DNA of 64,000 nucleotides from Ichthyophis bannanicus. Lineage: Eukaryota; Chordata; Amphibia; Gymnophiona; Ichthyophiidae. The stretch spans positions 202,119,156-202,183,155 of the forward strand of contig CM066037.1 in NCBI GenBank assembly GCA_033557465.1, given 5' to 3'. Position 1 is the stretch's first letter. Every line of letters begins with the position of its first letter. The notes below the pieces were generated by a model, which was not told where the DNA came from, did no database searches, and was given only the letters and a program-made list of their open reading frames with translations. This document shows, piece after piece, positions 24,430 through 35,003 of the stretch. The position numbers and the translations under genes are program-made.

Positions 24430-26110
24430 TAAATTTGTACATATGTTTCACATACCTACGGCGACCAGATGTCCCTTTTTGCTGTGTCAGTGTTGTGTGA
24501 ATGACACGTTAGCACCCACATGCGTGTCAGTAAGCAGTACAACGGGAGAGCGCAGGGTACTGTACCCATGTCAAGGGAGGGGGGAGACTATGGGCATCGC
24601 ATGGGGTAGCACCACAAATGGACAAATGCACACATGTGGCACAGTGGGTATGGGGCAGCTGTGGTGGACCATGCAAGGGTATGGGCTGCAGTGGCGATGG
24701 GTACAGACCAGGCTGGACGCTGCAATGGACAATGCCAGGGGGATAATGGACACTGGGGCGAGCAGTGCACATGGCTAGGGGTGGACCCAGGGACCATGGC
24801 CATGGACGCAGGGGGACAGGGGATGGGTGGCGTATACGGGGCATGGGGGGGTGTGTGAATCGCACAGGTGTGGGTGGACAGGCGCATATGGGGAGGGTTA
24901 CAGGATGTACCTGGGGTGGGCCGTGCTGTGGTGGCGGTGTGCCGTGTGGATATCTATGCGGGACACACAGTGCACCTATCATGGCCTTGTGGACCGCTGA
25001 GGTCCTCATGTGACGGGTGTGATGTGGACCGGCAGCGCAGCATGCGTCTGCCCGTGTACATCAGTAGTGTCCGAGCGTCTCAGGGGGTGTGCCCACGGGG
25101 TGGGGACACCTCCATGGCACACAGCGTAATGACCCATGCATGCGGGTGTACATAGTACCAGCAGTGCGCTACCAGGGTTGGGCGTGTGGACAGGTCAGTC
25201 AGCATGCACAGGTCAACAGATGCTGTGGCAGGGAGGCCCAGCAGCGGTATGAGGGAGGGCCAGATGACAGGGACCTCACCCTTGTACAGGGTCCCCTCTT
25301 ACATGAAGCAGGGTGGGAAATACACATACGCCTCCAGGAATCAGATGTCCGTCACCGGGCCACCATCGCATGGTCCCCCTGTTGGAATGACCGGGGAAGT
25401 GCACAGAGCCCAGAGATCCATAGGCAGGGAATGCTGCATGAATGCAGGTGCAGGAGGGCAGACTGATCGCCAGAACCTGGGGGGGCTGAAGCCAGAGCCC
25501 TGGAAGCGTAAACTGAGGCCAGAATATGAAAGAAAGAGCCAAAGCGGGAGCCGGGTCAAGGGCAGCAGCAGAGGAGAAGGGGGAGCAGGACACCAGAATG
25601 CTACGGGACGAGGCACAGCTGCAGGCCGGAGGGGTCTGTCCGGTGCAGAGAAGAGCAAGGGCACAGAGCTCCCAGGAGAGGGGACTGCTAAGTGGGGTCT
25701 AGCACGTCTACAGGAGGGTTGGCAGCCAGGCACAGGAGAGATACAATGTTTACCTAGGGGGCTGGTAGCTGAGGACAGTGTGAAGGACGAAGAACCGGGG
25801 GCCTATGCAGCTGGGAGAGCCCGAGGGGCACCTAGGAGTGGAAGACACTGTTATGGACTGTTCTCTGTGCGAAGCGCCAAAACCTGTGGAAAAGGGATAA
25901 TAAAAGCTAGTCCTGTGAGAGGGTTTAGCGGGGAGGGAAACCCATAGTTCCCAGGCTGGGTGGCCCTGATTTCCCCCTGTCGCTGGTTGACAGTCATAGG
26001 GACTGAGGATCCAACGCTGGAAACAGAGATGAGGCTGTTAAGCACCTGCTGCTGGAAGGAGGGCACAGGGGTATGAAAGTAGCCTTTGTAACAGAGCTGT
26101 AACCTACCCT
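24430..26110. other. Harbinger interior before the DIRS insertion, no gene recognised
   Basis: G-rich DNA with long but featureless open frames on both strands (the longest is 25,186-25,947). A purine-rich tract with AATAAAAG near 25,900 is the only notable feature. Nothing is assigned. Confidence 0.45.
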
Positions 26111-26330
26111 GAAAGAGTAGTTACTCACCTGTAACAGGTGTTCTCCAGGAGCAGCAGGAATCAGTCCTCACATATGGGTGACATCGATGTCGATGAAGCC
26201 CTTGCGGAGCATTTCCCCAGCTTTCCATGAAAGCCTTTGGGAATGCAGGCACGCATGCGCGGTTCCCTTCCCGCCTAAAGGTGCCATCTTGCCTCAGTCA
26301 AATGACATAGCTAAGAACAGCACACAAAAA
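26111..26330. repeat. DIRS copy B terminal repeat (left in window)
   Basis: It begins GAAAGAGTAGTTACTCACC. From GTCCTCACATATGGGTGAC onward it is the inverse of the right repeat, including a palindromic CATCGATGTCGATG and the block AAAGGTGCCATCTTGCC. The outermost about 45 bp differ from the right end, as in DIRS elements. Confidence 0.85.
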
Positions 26331-26379
26331 ATAAAATAAACTATGTACAACGGCAACTCCCAGGGGAGGAGGGAGGGTT

Positions 26380-26482
26380 GTGAGGACTGATTCCTGCTGC
26401 TCCTGGAGAACACCTGTTACAGGTGAGTAACTACTCTTTCTCCAGGACCAAGCAGGAAGTCAGTCCTCACATATGGGTGACT
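26380..26482. repeat. DIRS copy B internal complementary region
   Basis: The first half (ATTCCTGCTGCTCCTGGAG to GTGAGTAACTACTC) is the reverse complement of the left end. The second half (TCTCCAGGACCAAGCAGG to CACATATGGGTGAC) is the reverse complement of the right end. The two meet at CTCTTTCTCC. In DIRS elements this region templates completion of the circular cDNA. Confidence 0.9.
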
Positions 26483-26611
26483 CAAAAGCTCTGGGCTACC
26501 AAGGAACCTAGGCTGAACAAGAGAACTCCCTCTAGTCCCACCATCAAAGAAAGGCTTTTCACTGACAACCTCCACCGGTAGCCCAACGGAGGGCAGGAGG
26601 GCAGGTGTTGC

Positions 26612-27645
26612 CTAAACCTCAAAGAGATTCCGGAGTACTGCCTGGCCAAAAACACTGTCCCTACGGGACTCCCTCTCCAGACAGTAATGGGCCGCAAACG
26701 TCTGGCTTGAAGACCAAGTTGCAGCCCTGCAGATGTCTACCAATGGTACAGAGCGAAGATGAGCCACCGAGGCAGCCATTGCCCTGACACGATGGGCAGT
26801 GACCCAACCCTGCAAAGGAAGGTCAGCCGCCCTGTAAGCCCAGGTGATACAGTCTGCCACCCAGGTGGACAAGGTACGCTTGGACACAGCCAACCCCAAA
26901 TTATTAGGGTCAAAAGAGATGAAGAGCTGAGTAGCCCTTCTATGTCCCTGCGTACGGTCAAGGTAGAAGGATAAGGCCCTCCTACAGTCCAGGGTATGCA
27001 GAACTGCTTCAGCCTGGCTTGCATGAGGCCTAGGGAAGAATGTTGGAAGAGCCACCTCCTGGTTGAGGTGGAAAGAGGAGACTACCTTGGGGAGGAACTT
27101 TGGATGAGTCCTGAGGACTACCCTGTTCCTATAAAATCTTGTGTAAGGCCTGTCACAGAATAGGGCCTGAAGCTCACTAACCCGCCTAGCCGAGGTAAGG
27201 GCTACCAGGAAGAGTGTCTTCCAGGACAGGAAGCGTAGTGGACAAGTAGCCATAGGCTCAAAAGGTGGGCGAGTCAGTTGCTGCAAGACCACATTCAGCT
27301 CCCACTCAGGAGCAGGAGGACGGATTGGAGGCTTGAGCAAAAGCAAGCCTCTGAGAAACCGGGACACCAAGAGTGAACCGACAGAGAATGTCCTTCCACC
27401 AGTGAGTGGTGAGCTGCTAGAGCTGAGAGGTGGACCCGAACAAAATTGGACTTAAGTCCCTGATTTGATAAGTGCAGTAAGTACTGAAGCACTACTGGTA
27501 CAGTACAGGAGAAAGGATCTTCTATACATAGCTGACACCACAAAGAAAACCTTTTCCACTTTAGAGCATAGGTTTTCCTAGTGGAATGTTTCCTAGAGGC
27601 TAGGACAACCTCCTCAACTTCCTGAGGTAGGCCCCATGGAGCCAA
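26612..27645 (-). pseudogene. DIRS tyrosine recombinase, copy B (one frameshift)
   Basis: The N-terminal core-binding part lies in the frame 27,645-27,295 (EEVVLASRKHSTRKTYALKW) and the catalytic part in 27,370-26,612, so a single frame change near 27,340 separates them. The catalytic residues look complete: arginine in SARRVSELQAL, HRVR in the HxxR box, and tyrosine in AAHYCLERE. The enzyme would insert the circular cDNA into the genome by site-specific-type recombination. The start overlaps the end of the reverse transcriptase frame, as in copy C. Confidence 0.85.
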
Positions 27646-29627
27646 AAATATCCTTGCAGCCTCCAGGCCATCAAATTGAGAGCTTTGAGATTGGGGTGCA
27701 GAAGGGAACCCTGATCCTGAGAGAGAAGGTCGGGTTGCAACCCCAGAGGCGGGGGGGGGGGGGGGGGTCCACTACCAACTGAAGCAGAAGTGGGAACAAA
27801 GGCTGTCTGGGAGCCACCAGCAGGACTGAGGCCTTGTCCCGAAGAATCTTGAACAGAGTTCGGGCCACCAAGGGCGTGGGAGGAGATGCATACAGGAGGC
27901 CCTGAGACCAAGGAATCAGAAAAGCATCTGCTGCTATCCGCAGAGGATGCGGTTGCCTGGAGCAGAACTTTGGAAGCTGTTTGTTCAGAGGACTGGCAAA
28001 CAGATCTATGGATGGAAGTCCCCATTTCAGGAAAAACTTCTGAACTACCAAAGGATGGAGTTGCCACTCGTGGGGCTGCAGAATTCTGCTCAACCTGTCC
28101 GCCAGGTAGTTCTCCTGGCCAGGGAGATACACTGCCTTGAGGAGCATGTTGTGTCTGAGAGCAAACAAGCAAAGATCCTGTGCTTCCTGGCAAAGGAGCT
28201 TGGACCCAGTTCCGCCCTGCTTGTTCAAATAAAACATGGCTACCTGGTTGTCTGTTTGAATTAGGACAGACTGATGAGCCAGGCCTTGAGAAAAGGTTTT
28301 GAGGGCTAACCGAATAGCCCTGAGTTCCAGGAGATTGATTTGCTGAGCGGCTTCCCAGGGGGACCACAGACCTTGGGTGCACTTGGCTAGACAATGAGCC
28401 CCCCAGCCTTGCAGGGAGGCATCCGTGGTCAACACCACTGTGAACCCAGGACTCTGAAAAGGTACCCCTTGTAGCAGATTGGGTGGGTGCAGCCACCAGC
28501 TGAGGGAGTTCAGAAAATGTCTGGACACCCTTATCCTGTCTCTGAGGCTGCCTGTGGCCTGTGACCACTGAGTCCGAAGGCACCACTGTGCAGGCCTCAT
28601 ATGTAGCCTGGCATTGGGGGTCACATGCACTGTCGAAGCCATGTGGCCTAGAAGCCTCAGGCAGAGTCTGGCGGAGACCAGTGACCTGCTGAGAAACTGG
28701 TTTGCCAAGTCGATCAGTCTTTGGGCTCTGTCTTCTGGCAAGAATGCCTTTGCAAGCAGTGTCCAACCTTGCCCCTATGACCTCCAAGTTCTGGGAGGGG
28801 AGCAAAGTGGACTTTGCGAAGTTTATGACGAACCCCAAGCTTTGAAGAGGAGCAATAGTTCTGAGAGTAGCTTGTCGGGCCTCCTGGCACATTTGACCCC
28901 TTATGAGCCAGTCGTCAAGGTATGGGAAGACAAAGACTCCCTGACTTCGCAGGTAGGCCGCCACCACTGCCAGGCACTTGGTAAAGACCCTGGGAGCGGA
29001 GGTGAGGCCAAAAGGCAGTACTCTGTACTGATAATGGTTTCCTCCCACAATGAACCTGAGGTACTTTCTGTGGTCTGGATGAATGAGGATGTGAGTATAC
29101 GCATCCTTTAGATCTAAGGAGCATAGCCAATCTCCCTGCTGGAGGTAGGGCAGAAATGTTCCAAGAGTAAGCATCTTGAACTTTTCCTTCTCCAGGAACT
29201 TGTTGAGGTTTCGGAGATCTAGAATAGGTCGAAGGCCACTGGTTCTTTTGGGTACCAGGAAATACCTGGAGTAGAACCCTCGACCGTGTAAGTGGGGAGG
29301 CACAGGCTCCACCGCCCTGTCCACCAACAGATCCTGTAGCTCCTGAAGGAGAAGATGTGTGTGCAGGGGAGGCCTTGGAGGCTCCCCTGGGAAGTATGAA
29401 GGAGGCAGTTGTTGGAGGTGTAGTGCATAGCCCCTGTGGACTATGTTTAACACCCAACTGTCTCCGGTGATGAGTGGCCACTGGTGGGCAAACAGGGCGA
29501 GGCGACCTCCTGTGCAGGATTGGGAGAGCAGGGACGGAGAGGCTATGCCTAAGGAGTCAAAAGCCCCCACCCTGCTGAGTGGGAGCAGAGGCCAGAGGCT
29601 TGGGGTTCCTCTGCCTACGGGGCCCAT
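27600..29627 (-). pseudogene. DIRS reverse transcriptase-RNase H, copy B (one frameshift)
   Basis: Frame 29,627 to about 28,740 encodes the reverse transcriptase: TSGLRPILDLRNLNKFL, LDLKDAYTHILIH with the first aspartate, LPFGLTSAPRVFTK, and FPYLDDWLI with the catalytic pair. After a shift near 28,740, frame 28,741-27,671 continues with the connection and RNase H (TTDASLQGWGAH, NLLELRAI, TDNQVAMFYLNKQGG, LADRLSR). The YLDD box and RNase H layout are typical of DIRS. Near the end, an 18-G run (about 27,751-27,768) codes a proline tract and may be unstable. Copy C has the same domains in one frame. Confidence 0.88.
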
Positions 29628-29808
29628 TACCCTGCCCCTTGGCTTGCTGACCCGGAGGGGCAGCTTGGACAGCCTGATATTGTGGGTACTGTTTGTAGGC
29701 AGTTCCCTTCCTCGGGTAAAAGGGCTTTTTACCTGAGCCCTTCTTCTTGTGAGAAGGGCCAGAAGTCTTTCTGGACAGCCTCGTCCTCGTGAGGTGCTCG
29801 GTTTCGAG

Positions 29809-31483
29809 CTATGCAGCCTTCTCGGTCATGGGCTTGCCAAAAAGGTTCTCACCTCGGCAAGGGACATCGACCAACTTATCCTGAACCCATGGCTCGAGGT
29901 CCAATGACTGCAGCCATGCCTGGGGTCGAGCCGCGATGCCAGCTGCCGCAACACGGGCCGAAGCCTCGAAGCCATCGTAGGCAGCGCGGGACATAAACTT
30001 GGAGCATTCCCGGATCCCCGAGGACAAGGACTTAAACCTCTGCAAGGGTTCCCCGGAGAGACCAGCAGAGAACCCGGCCAGCTCCTTGGCCAGGTCTCGC
30101 AAGTACATGCCCATGAACAGCTGGTAAGACTGGACACGGCAAGCAAGCATCGAGCCCTGGAAGCACTTTCTACCAAAACCATCGAGATTTCGGGCCTCCC
30201 TGCCAGGGGGCAACGTGGAGTGCATCTTCTGACTTTTCAGGCGATGCATGGTCGATTCCACCACCATGGAACGGTGTGGTAGCTGCGCCTTTTGAAAGCC
30301 AGGACTCTTCCGGAGTCGAGAGATCGAATCGACCCGCTTGCTTAAAACCGGCGCCGAGGCCGGTGCCTCCCACATCCGGAAAAGGAGCCGTTCCAGCATC
30401 GGAGGAATCGGAACAGAAAAGGCCTCCTTCGGAGGAGAGTCGTACTGCAGGGCCTCAAGCTCCTCGGCTCGAGGCTCCTCCTCGGGGTCCACTGGGATAG
30501 CCAACGCGGTGGCCATATCCCGGACGAACTCCGAGAATCGGGTATCTTCCGGAGGGGATCTACTCCGGGGTTCAGACTGCAGTGAGTCCGATGGGACGCA
30601 CTGAGTCCTGAAGGTGTCGGGGGACTCCTCGTCCTCCGTCTCCCAGGCAGACTCGTCCGATGAAGAATCGGGGTCCGACCTCGCGGGGCCTTTGAGCACC
30701 CACCCCGACGCCGAAGGCACCGGCGTCGACGCCCTCCGTCCCAAACGGGAGGTCAAGGGAGACCGCGACCGAAGTCGACCTCGAGCCTTCATGGTCTCGA
30801 GTATCGGCTCGTTCTCCGGTGTCGACTTCGATGTCGATGTCCCGGTGGTCGGGGCAGATGCGCCAGACAGGCTGGCCATCAGTGCCCGCTGCTGTTCCAT
30901 GAAGGCACAGTCTGCTCTCCAAGGCTGTCAACCTGAGACCCAGCTCAGGAGACTCAGCAGACCCCGACTCGAGCCCCGGCAGCGCCGGGCCCAACGTCGG
31001 CTCTCTGGGAGGAGAGTCCACGAGGACTACAGGACTTACGTGTCCAGCAGACTCCGGCTCCACTCGAAGAACTTTGGAAGGCTTCTCCTGTTCCACGGGC
31101 CCGGGGCGACGGTCGGGGGTCTGAGACCTAGCCCTCGAGGAGCCAGGGACCTCTTCCGATGATGACCTCGCGATCCTCTTCTTCCTCTTGTGTTCCCGGT
31201 CGGGAGACCCCTTGTCCGAGGAGCCACGACGGTGCTCGGGATCCGATTCCTGAGATGTCGAGGCCTCAGCCGAGGTCCGGGCCCGGCCGGAGGCCGAGTC
31301 AGAAAAAAGCCTTTCCTTTTGGTGCTGATGACTTCGCAGTGCCTTGGAAGACATTTTCCCACATGGTCCACACATCTTAGGGTTGTGATCAGGACCGAGG
31401 CACCAAAGGCAGCAGTCTTGTGTGTCGGTGAGAGAAATCAGCTTCTTGCACCGATAACACTTTTTAAAGCCACTGGAAGCCAT
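29809..31483 (-). pseudogene. DIRS gag-like protein, copy B (broken)
   Basis: It starts near 31,483 with MASSGFKKCYRCKKLISLTD, whose cysteines (CxxC, CxxC, a following H, then CxxC) look like a zinc-binding module. An S/R/E-rich linker follows. A frameshift near 30,905 moves the reading into 30,900-29,809, which carries the conserved DIRS gag core (FSEFVRDMATALA, FQKAQLPHRSMVVEST, CFQGSMLACRVQSYQLFMGM). A TAG at 29,809 ends it early compared with copy C, where about 85 more Lys- and Gln-rich residues follow. The product would coat RNA or form particles; this is inferred from position. Confidence 0.82.
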
Positions 31484-31730
31484 CGGGGAAAAAAGAGTCC
31501 CCGCGAGGTCAAAGGATCGGCCTTCCAGGGAAAAAGAAAAAAGGGCGCGAATGCCAGCCACGAAGGGCAAAAACCGAAAAAAGATCGGGCTCGATACCGG
31601 TGTACCGAACCCTGCGGGAGGGGAACCGGCATCGAACCGGAGAAGAAAAAATAGCGAAGGATCGTCAAAAATCAAACTATTTTCCGGGATGACTAGGACA
31701 CACGTCCGGTGGGCTTCACGGAAAAAGAGA

Positions 31731-31950
31731 GACTGAGGCAAGATGGCACCTTTAGGCGGGAATGAAACCGCTCTAATACCTTTTGGTCTGAGCGGTATAT
31801 CAAATTCAAATAAACATAAACATAAACTGCGCATGCGTGCCTGCATTCCCAAAGACTTTCATGGAAAGCTGGTGAAATGCTCCGCAAGGGCTCCATCGAC
31901 ATCGATGTCACCCATATGTGAGGACTGACTTCCTGCTTGGTCCTGGAGAA
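31731..31950. repeat. DIRS copy B terminal repeat (right in window) with inserted LINE tail
   Basis: Inverse of 26,160-26,300, ending TTGGTCCTGGAGAA. At 31,772-31,828 an L2-type 3' end (CTGAGCGGTATATCAAATTC and repeated AAACATA) interrupts it, which the left repeat lacks. Confidence 0.85.
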
Positions 31951-32770
31951 TCGTATTCGTGGGTTACAGGTACCTGATGCTGGTGTGCGGCTATGCAATC
32001 GTGGACAATGAATGTACCTGTGGTTTCCTGTCTCTGCCAACAGGGCTAAAGGGAGGGCGACCTATCCCCGCTGCTACAGACCGTCGTATCCTGCAATATG
32101 GGGCCTCCTGAAACAGACATTGCTGGGTGATTGTTTCCGGGGAACACTCTGTTCTCCTAGGACATGGACACCTAACCAGGATGTGGTGCACCTGCACCAT
32201 TGTGTAACATACATGTCATGTGCCTTACCCCTGGAGCCCGACTACATGTCATCTGTGAGATGCACACATACAGCTAAGCACAGACTACCACAACCAGAGG
32301 CCCCTACGGGAGATAGGTTGGAAAGCTGGGGATACGCAGACCGCAGAAAGGTCCTATGGGAACCCATGCCCCCCTAGCCAGGGGCAAGGGGTGCCAGTGT
32401 GACAATGTACGAGATCTGATGTCTACCCGATGTGATGCGTGGGGCACAGTACGGCGATGTACCTGGGGCTACCCCGCTGTGACCCCACCTGGTGCTGGAG
32501 GGGACAGGTGGGGTGGAGGGGTCAGGGGAGGGGGGTACCATGGACACTGGCGGGGCTGAAGGCAGCAGGGCCGCCGTGTGCCGGCAGTTTGGCGCACCAT
32601 GGCTGGTGTGGCAACCCATGGTGGCCACAGCTGGGGCGGCGGGCCGCAGGCCGGCTGCATCAGTGGCACAGGGCCGTTCCCAGGGGCAGACATGGGTAGG
32701 GCTGTGCATACATTGGCCTTCTACAAGCAACACAGGACACATGACATCAGCTACGGCCGCCTATGCAGCC
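31951..32770. other. Harbinger interior, no gene recognised
   Basis: It resumes the Harbinger texture after the DIRS insertion. No coding region is recognised; AATAAA on the minus strand near 32,770 belongs to the gene beginning there. Confidence 0.45.
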
Positions 32771-32772
32771 AT

Positions 32773-34327
32773 TTATTTACCCCGCCCCCGGCCACGCCTT
32801 GTGTGGCCCCTCCCACCCCGTGGTGCAGGTGGCACGCCTTCCGCCGCTGCTGCTGCTGCCAGAAGTGGTGGCGGTGGCCACTGCTGTCCGGAGGGGGATC
32901 CTCGGCCTGCTGACAGGAGCTCCACGACGGCAGCTATGGCCCGTGCCGATGTGGCCATGTCCCGCATCTCTGCAAGGACCCCCACCATTGTGTGGCGCAT
33001 GCGGCATGCCTCACGGCGTTGTCTGTGCTGTTCACGGACCACCGACTGCAGTACATGCTGTACACCTGTGGGGAAGGCAAGTTGTGCGCTGTGAGACGGG
33101 GAACCATCTGCCACCTGTACACAGGCATCACCACACCAGCACAGTTGGACACTCACCCTCTGCATCCCTCTGTGCCGCCTCGGAGTGCGCCCGCATCTCC
33201 CCGATGACCCCTGCTATTGCGGACAGTGCATCCTGCCTTGACTGCTGCGTGACATCCGCAGACACCTCCCCCGTGGCTGCGGTGGGGGGTGGTGCGCTGT
33301 CCTGCGCAGGCTGTGGGCCCTGTCCGCTGCCCTCCCTCGGGGTGGATCTGGGCCCCCGCTGTCTCCCCCGTTGGCTGTGCCTCTGCCACAGGGCCCACGT
33401 GGCAGCACAGCCCAGGGTCATTGTCTTCTGGTGCCTTTTCTTCAACGTCCATGGAGCAGATGTCACCTGTAGGGCATAATGTTACATAGGTCAGATGGGG
33501 CGTGGCTGCTTGTCCCCCCACCCCCGCACACATCCACTGTACTGTGTCGCCCCCTGCCCACCGTCGACACGTCCCCCCCCCATTGGGCCGTGCACCAACA
33601 GCTGCCCCTGTGCTGGCCCACCTCTAGACCCTATGTCGGTGTCACCCCCTGGATCTCTGCTGGCCACGCACTGCCCCACCACCCCACCCCCAGTCCGCCC
33701 CTGCACATGCGTGTGTGTTTTGTCTCCCACCGGTACAGCTCACACAGAGTTACCGGCACTTGGGTGTGCCGTGTCCAATGCAGGGAGCAGGCCATGAATG
33801 TACATGGGCCCAAGTCGGTCTGCCAGGCGCTGCTCCAGCTCAGACAGGTTGGCCACTGGTGCTGGGCCCCCGCCAGTGCCCTGTGCACCACGTCTCTCCC
33901 TGGTGAGCTCTGTCCTGATGTTGCGCTTGATGTCGCAGTACCTCTTCCTGAGGCTCTCCACGTCCCGATGGGGTTCCCCTGCTGCTGCCACGGCTGCCTG
34001 CACCTCGGCCCATGCTGTGGTGCATGTGGCAATGGTTGTGGTGGAGCTTAGATGGCCAAACAGCACCTCATAGTGGTCCAGGATGCTGGCCAGGAGTAGG
34101 TCGTTCTCCTCCTGGCTGAAGTGCACCGCCCTCTTCCTGGCCTCCTCCACCACCGGGGTTCTGCGGCATCTCTGCCCTGGTGCACCTCTGGCCTGTGCTA
34201 TGACGTGTTGTGGGGCCCCAGATGGGCCTGGCCTCTCACTCTCCCCCTCGCCGGCAGGATTGGGCACTGGTGGTTGTGGCATGTGTTGCCCCCCAGCCTC
34301 CTGGGGTCCTCCATCGCTACCCTCCAT
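32773..34327 (-). CDS. Myb/SANT-like DNA-binding protein of the Harbinger (three exons, one frameshift)
   Basis: Proposed exons on the minus strand: 34,327-33,754, 33,466-33,157 and 33,065-32,773, with GTAACT and GTGAGT donors and CTACAG and CCACAG acceptors. Exon 1 (191 codons) holds a Myb/SANT-like domain of the type found in Harbinger partners and NAIF1: HFSQEENDLLLASILDHYEV, TTAWAEVQAAVAAAGE, VESLRKRYCDIKRNI. Exons 2-3 give an acidic linker and helical C-terminus (DALSAIAGVIGEMRAH, MVGVLAEMRDMATSARAI) ending in a basic tail. The phases leave exon 2 one base out, so one indel has occurred inside it. In this superfamily the Myb-like partner binds subterminal DNA and brings the transposase into the nucleus; that role is transferred by family knowledge. 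It is divergent from the transposase gene, with AATAAA right after the stop. Confidence 0.75.
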
Positions 34328-35003
34328 AATGTGGTGGTTATGTGTGCTGAGGAGTTTGCCATTTCGAGTTTGCTATACTTATAGGTGTATCCTAGGTGTG
34401 GTTTTACGCGCCGTGGAGATGGCGTATCCTGCGTGCCTTACCGTGGACAGAGGACAGCGTTCTACACTCACCGTCCTGGGATCCTTCAGTATCGGCACTA
34501 TTCGTGTCATACATCAACCTCCATCGTGGGTCCTGCTGCATACTCGCATGCTGTACAGGAGCTCATTGTTTGGGGTGTGACGGCGTCTTCCCACGCGCGT
34601 ATGCGGATCCTACAATGTGTATCATGCACACGTCAGACGTACGCTGCACACTACGTGTACGCGCGTGGGAACGCGTCTTGCATTGCAGTCGCACGTAGAT
34701 CTCTGGGTGTGGTGTGAGATGTAGAACGCCGTATGTTTGCACCCTGCTGTGTCAGAGGGACACGCCACCTCCTCCCCTCAGTCCCATCTAACGTGTCCAA
34801 TTACATATATACATTTAGGTGGATGCATTGTGGGAACGCGCGCTGCCATGCGCTGGGTCAATATGCTTCTGTACATGTAGGGTGTTGGCTCATGCTGTTG
34901 TTAGTGGACATTCCAGGCTCACCAGATGTGTATTGTTTCTTTGATTTTCGTCCCCGCCCCACACCCTATTTCCCAGCCACCTGTCCTCCATCCCGTGTCT
35001 ATC
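34328..35003. promoter_or_regulatory. Divergent intergenic region between Myb-like gene and transposase
   Basis: The 676-bp gap separates two head-to-head genes, so it should contain both promoters. It is locally CpG-rich and has an inverted repeat: 34,582-34,603 (with TTCCCACGCGCGTA) and 34,656-34,679 (with TACGCGCGTGGGAA), separated by about 52 bp. The GCGCG cores recall the palindromes next to the termini. No convincing TATA box is called. Confidence 0.5.

Larger units (their letters stand above)
26111..31950 (-). mobile_element. DIRS retrotransposon copy B, full length, nested in the giant Harbinger
   Basis: A 5.84-kb tyrosine-recombinase retrotransposon on the minus strand in the order gag, reverse transcriptase-RNase H, recombinase. 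It has inverted terminal repeats (26,111-26,330 and 31,731-31,950) and an internal complementary region (26,380-26,482), the diagnostic DIRS architecture, and no target duplication. Every coding part is broken: gag by a frameshift near 30,905 and a stop at 29,809, reverse transcriptase by a shift near 28,740, and recombinase by a shift near 27,340. The right repeat carries a LINE-tail insertion (31,772-31,828). Confidence 0.93.

Noticed and set aside
25186..25947. 253-codon plus-strand frame in the Harbinger interior
   Set aside because: Gly/Arg/Ser-rich, no domain, no splice or family support; the G-rich composition explains the lack of stops.
25480..26110. Possible solo LTR (purine-rich, AATAAAAG, ending near TGTAACC)
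   Set aside because: No matching TG...CA ends or target duplication could be defined; left unassigned.
27886..29111. Plus-strand frames within DIRS copy B
   Set aside because: They are shadows of the conserved reverse transcriptase-RNase H on the minus strand.
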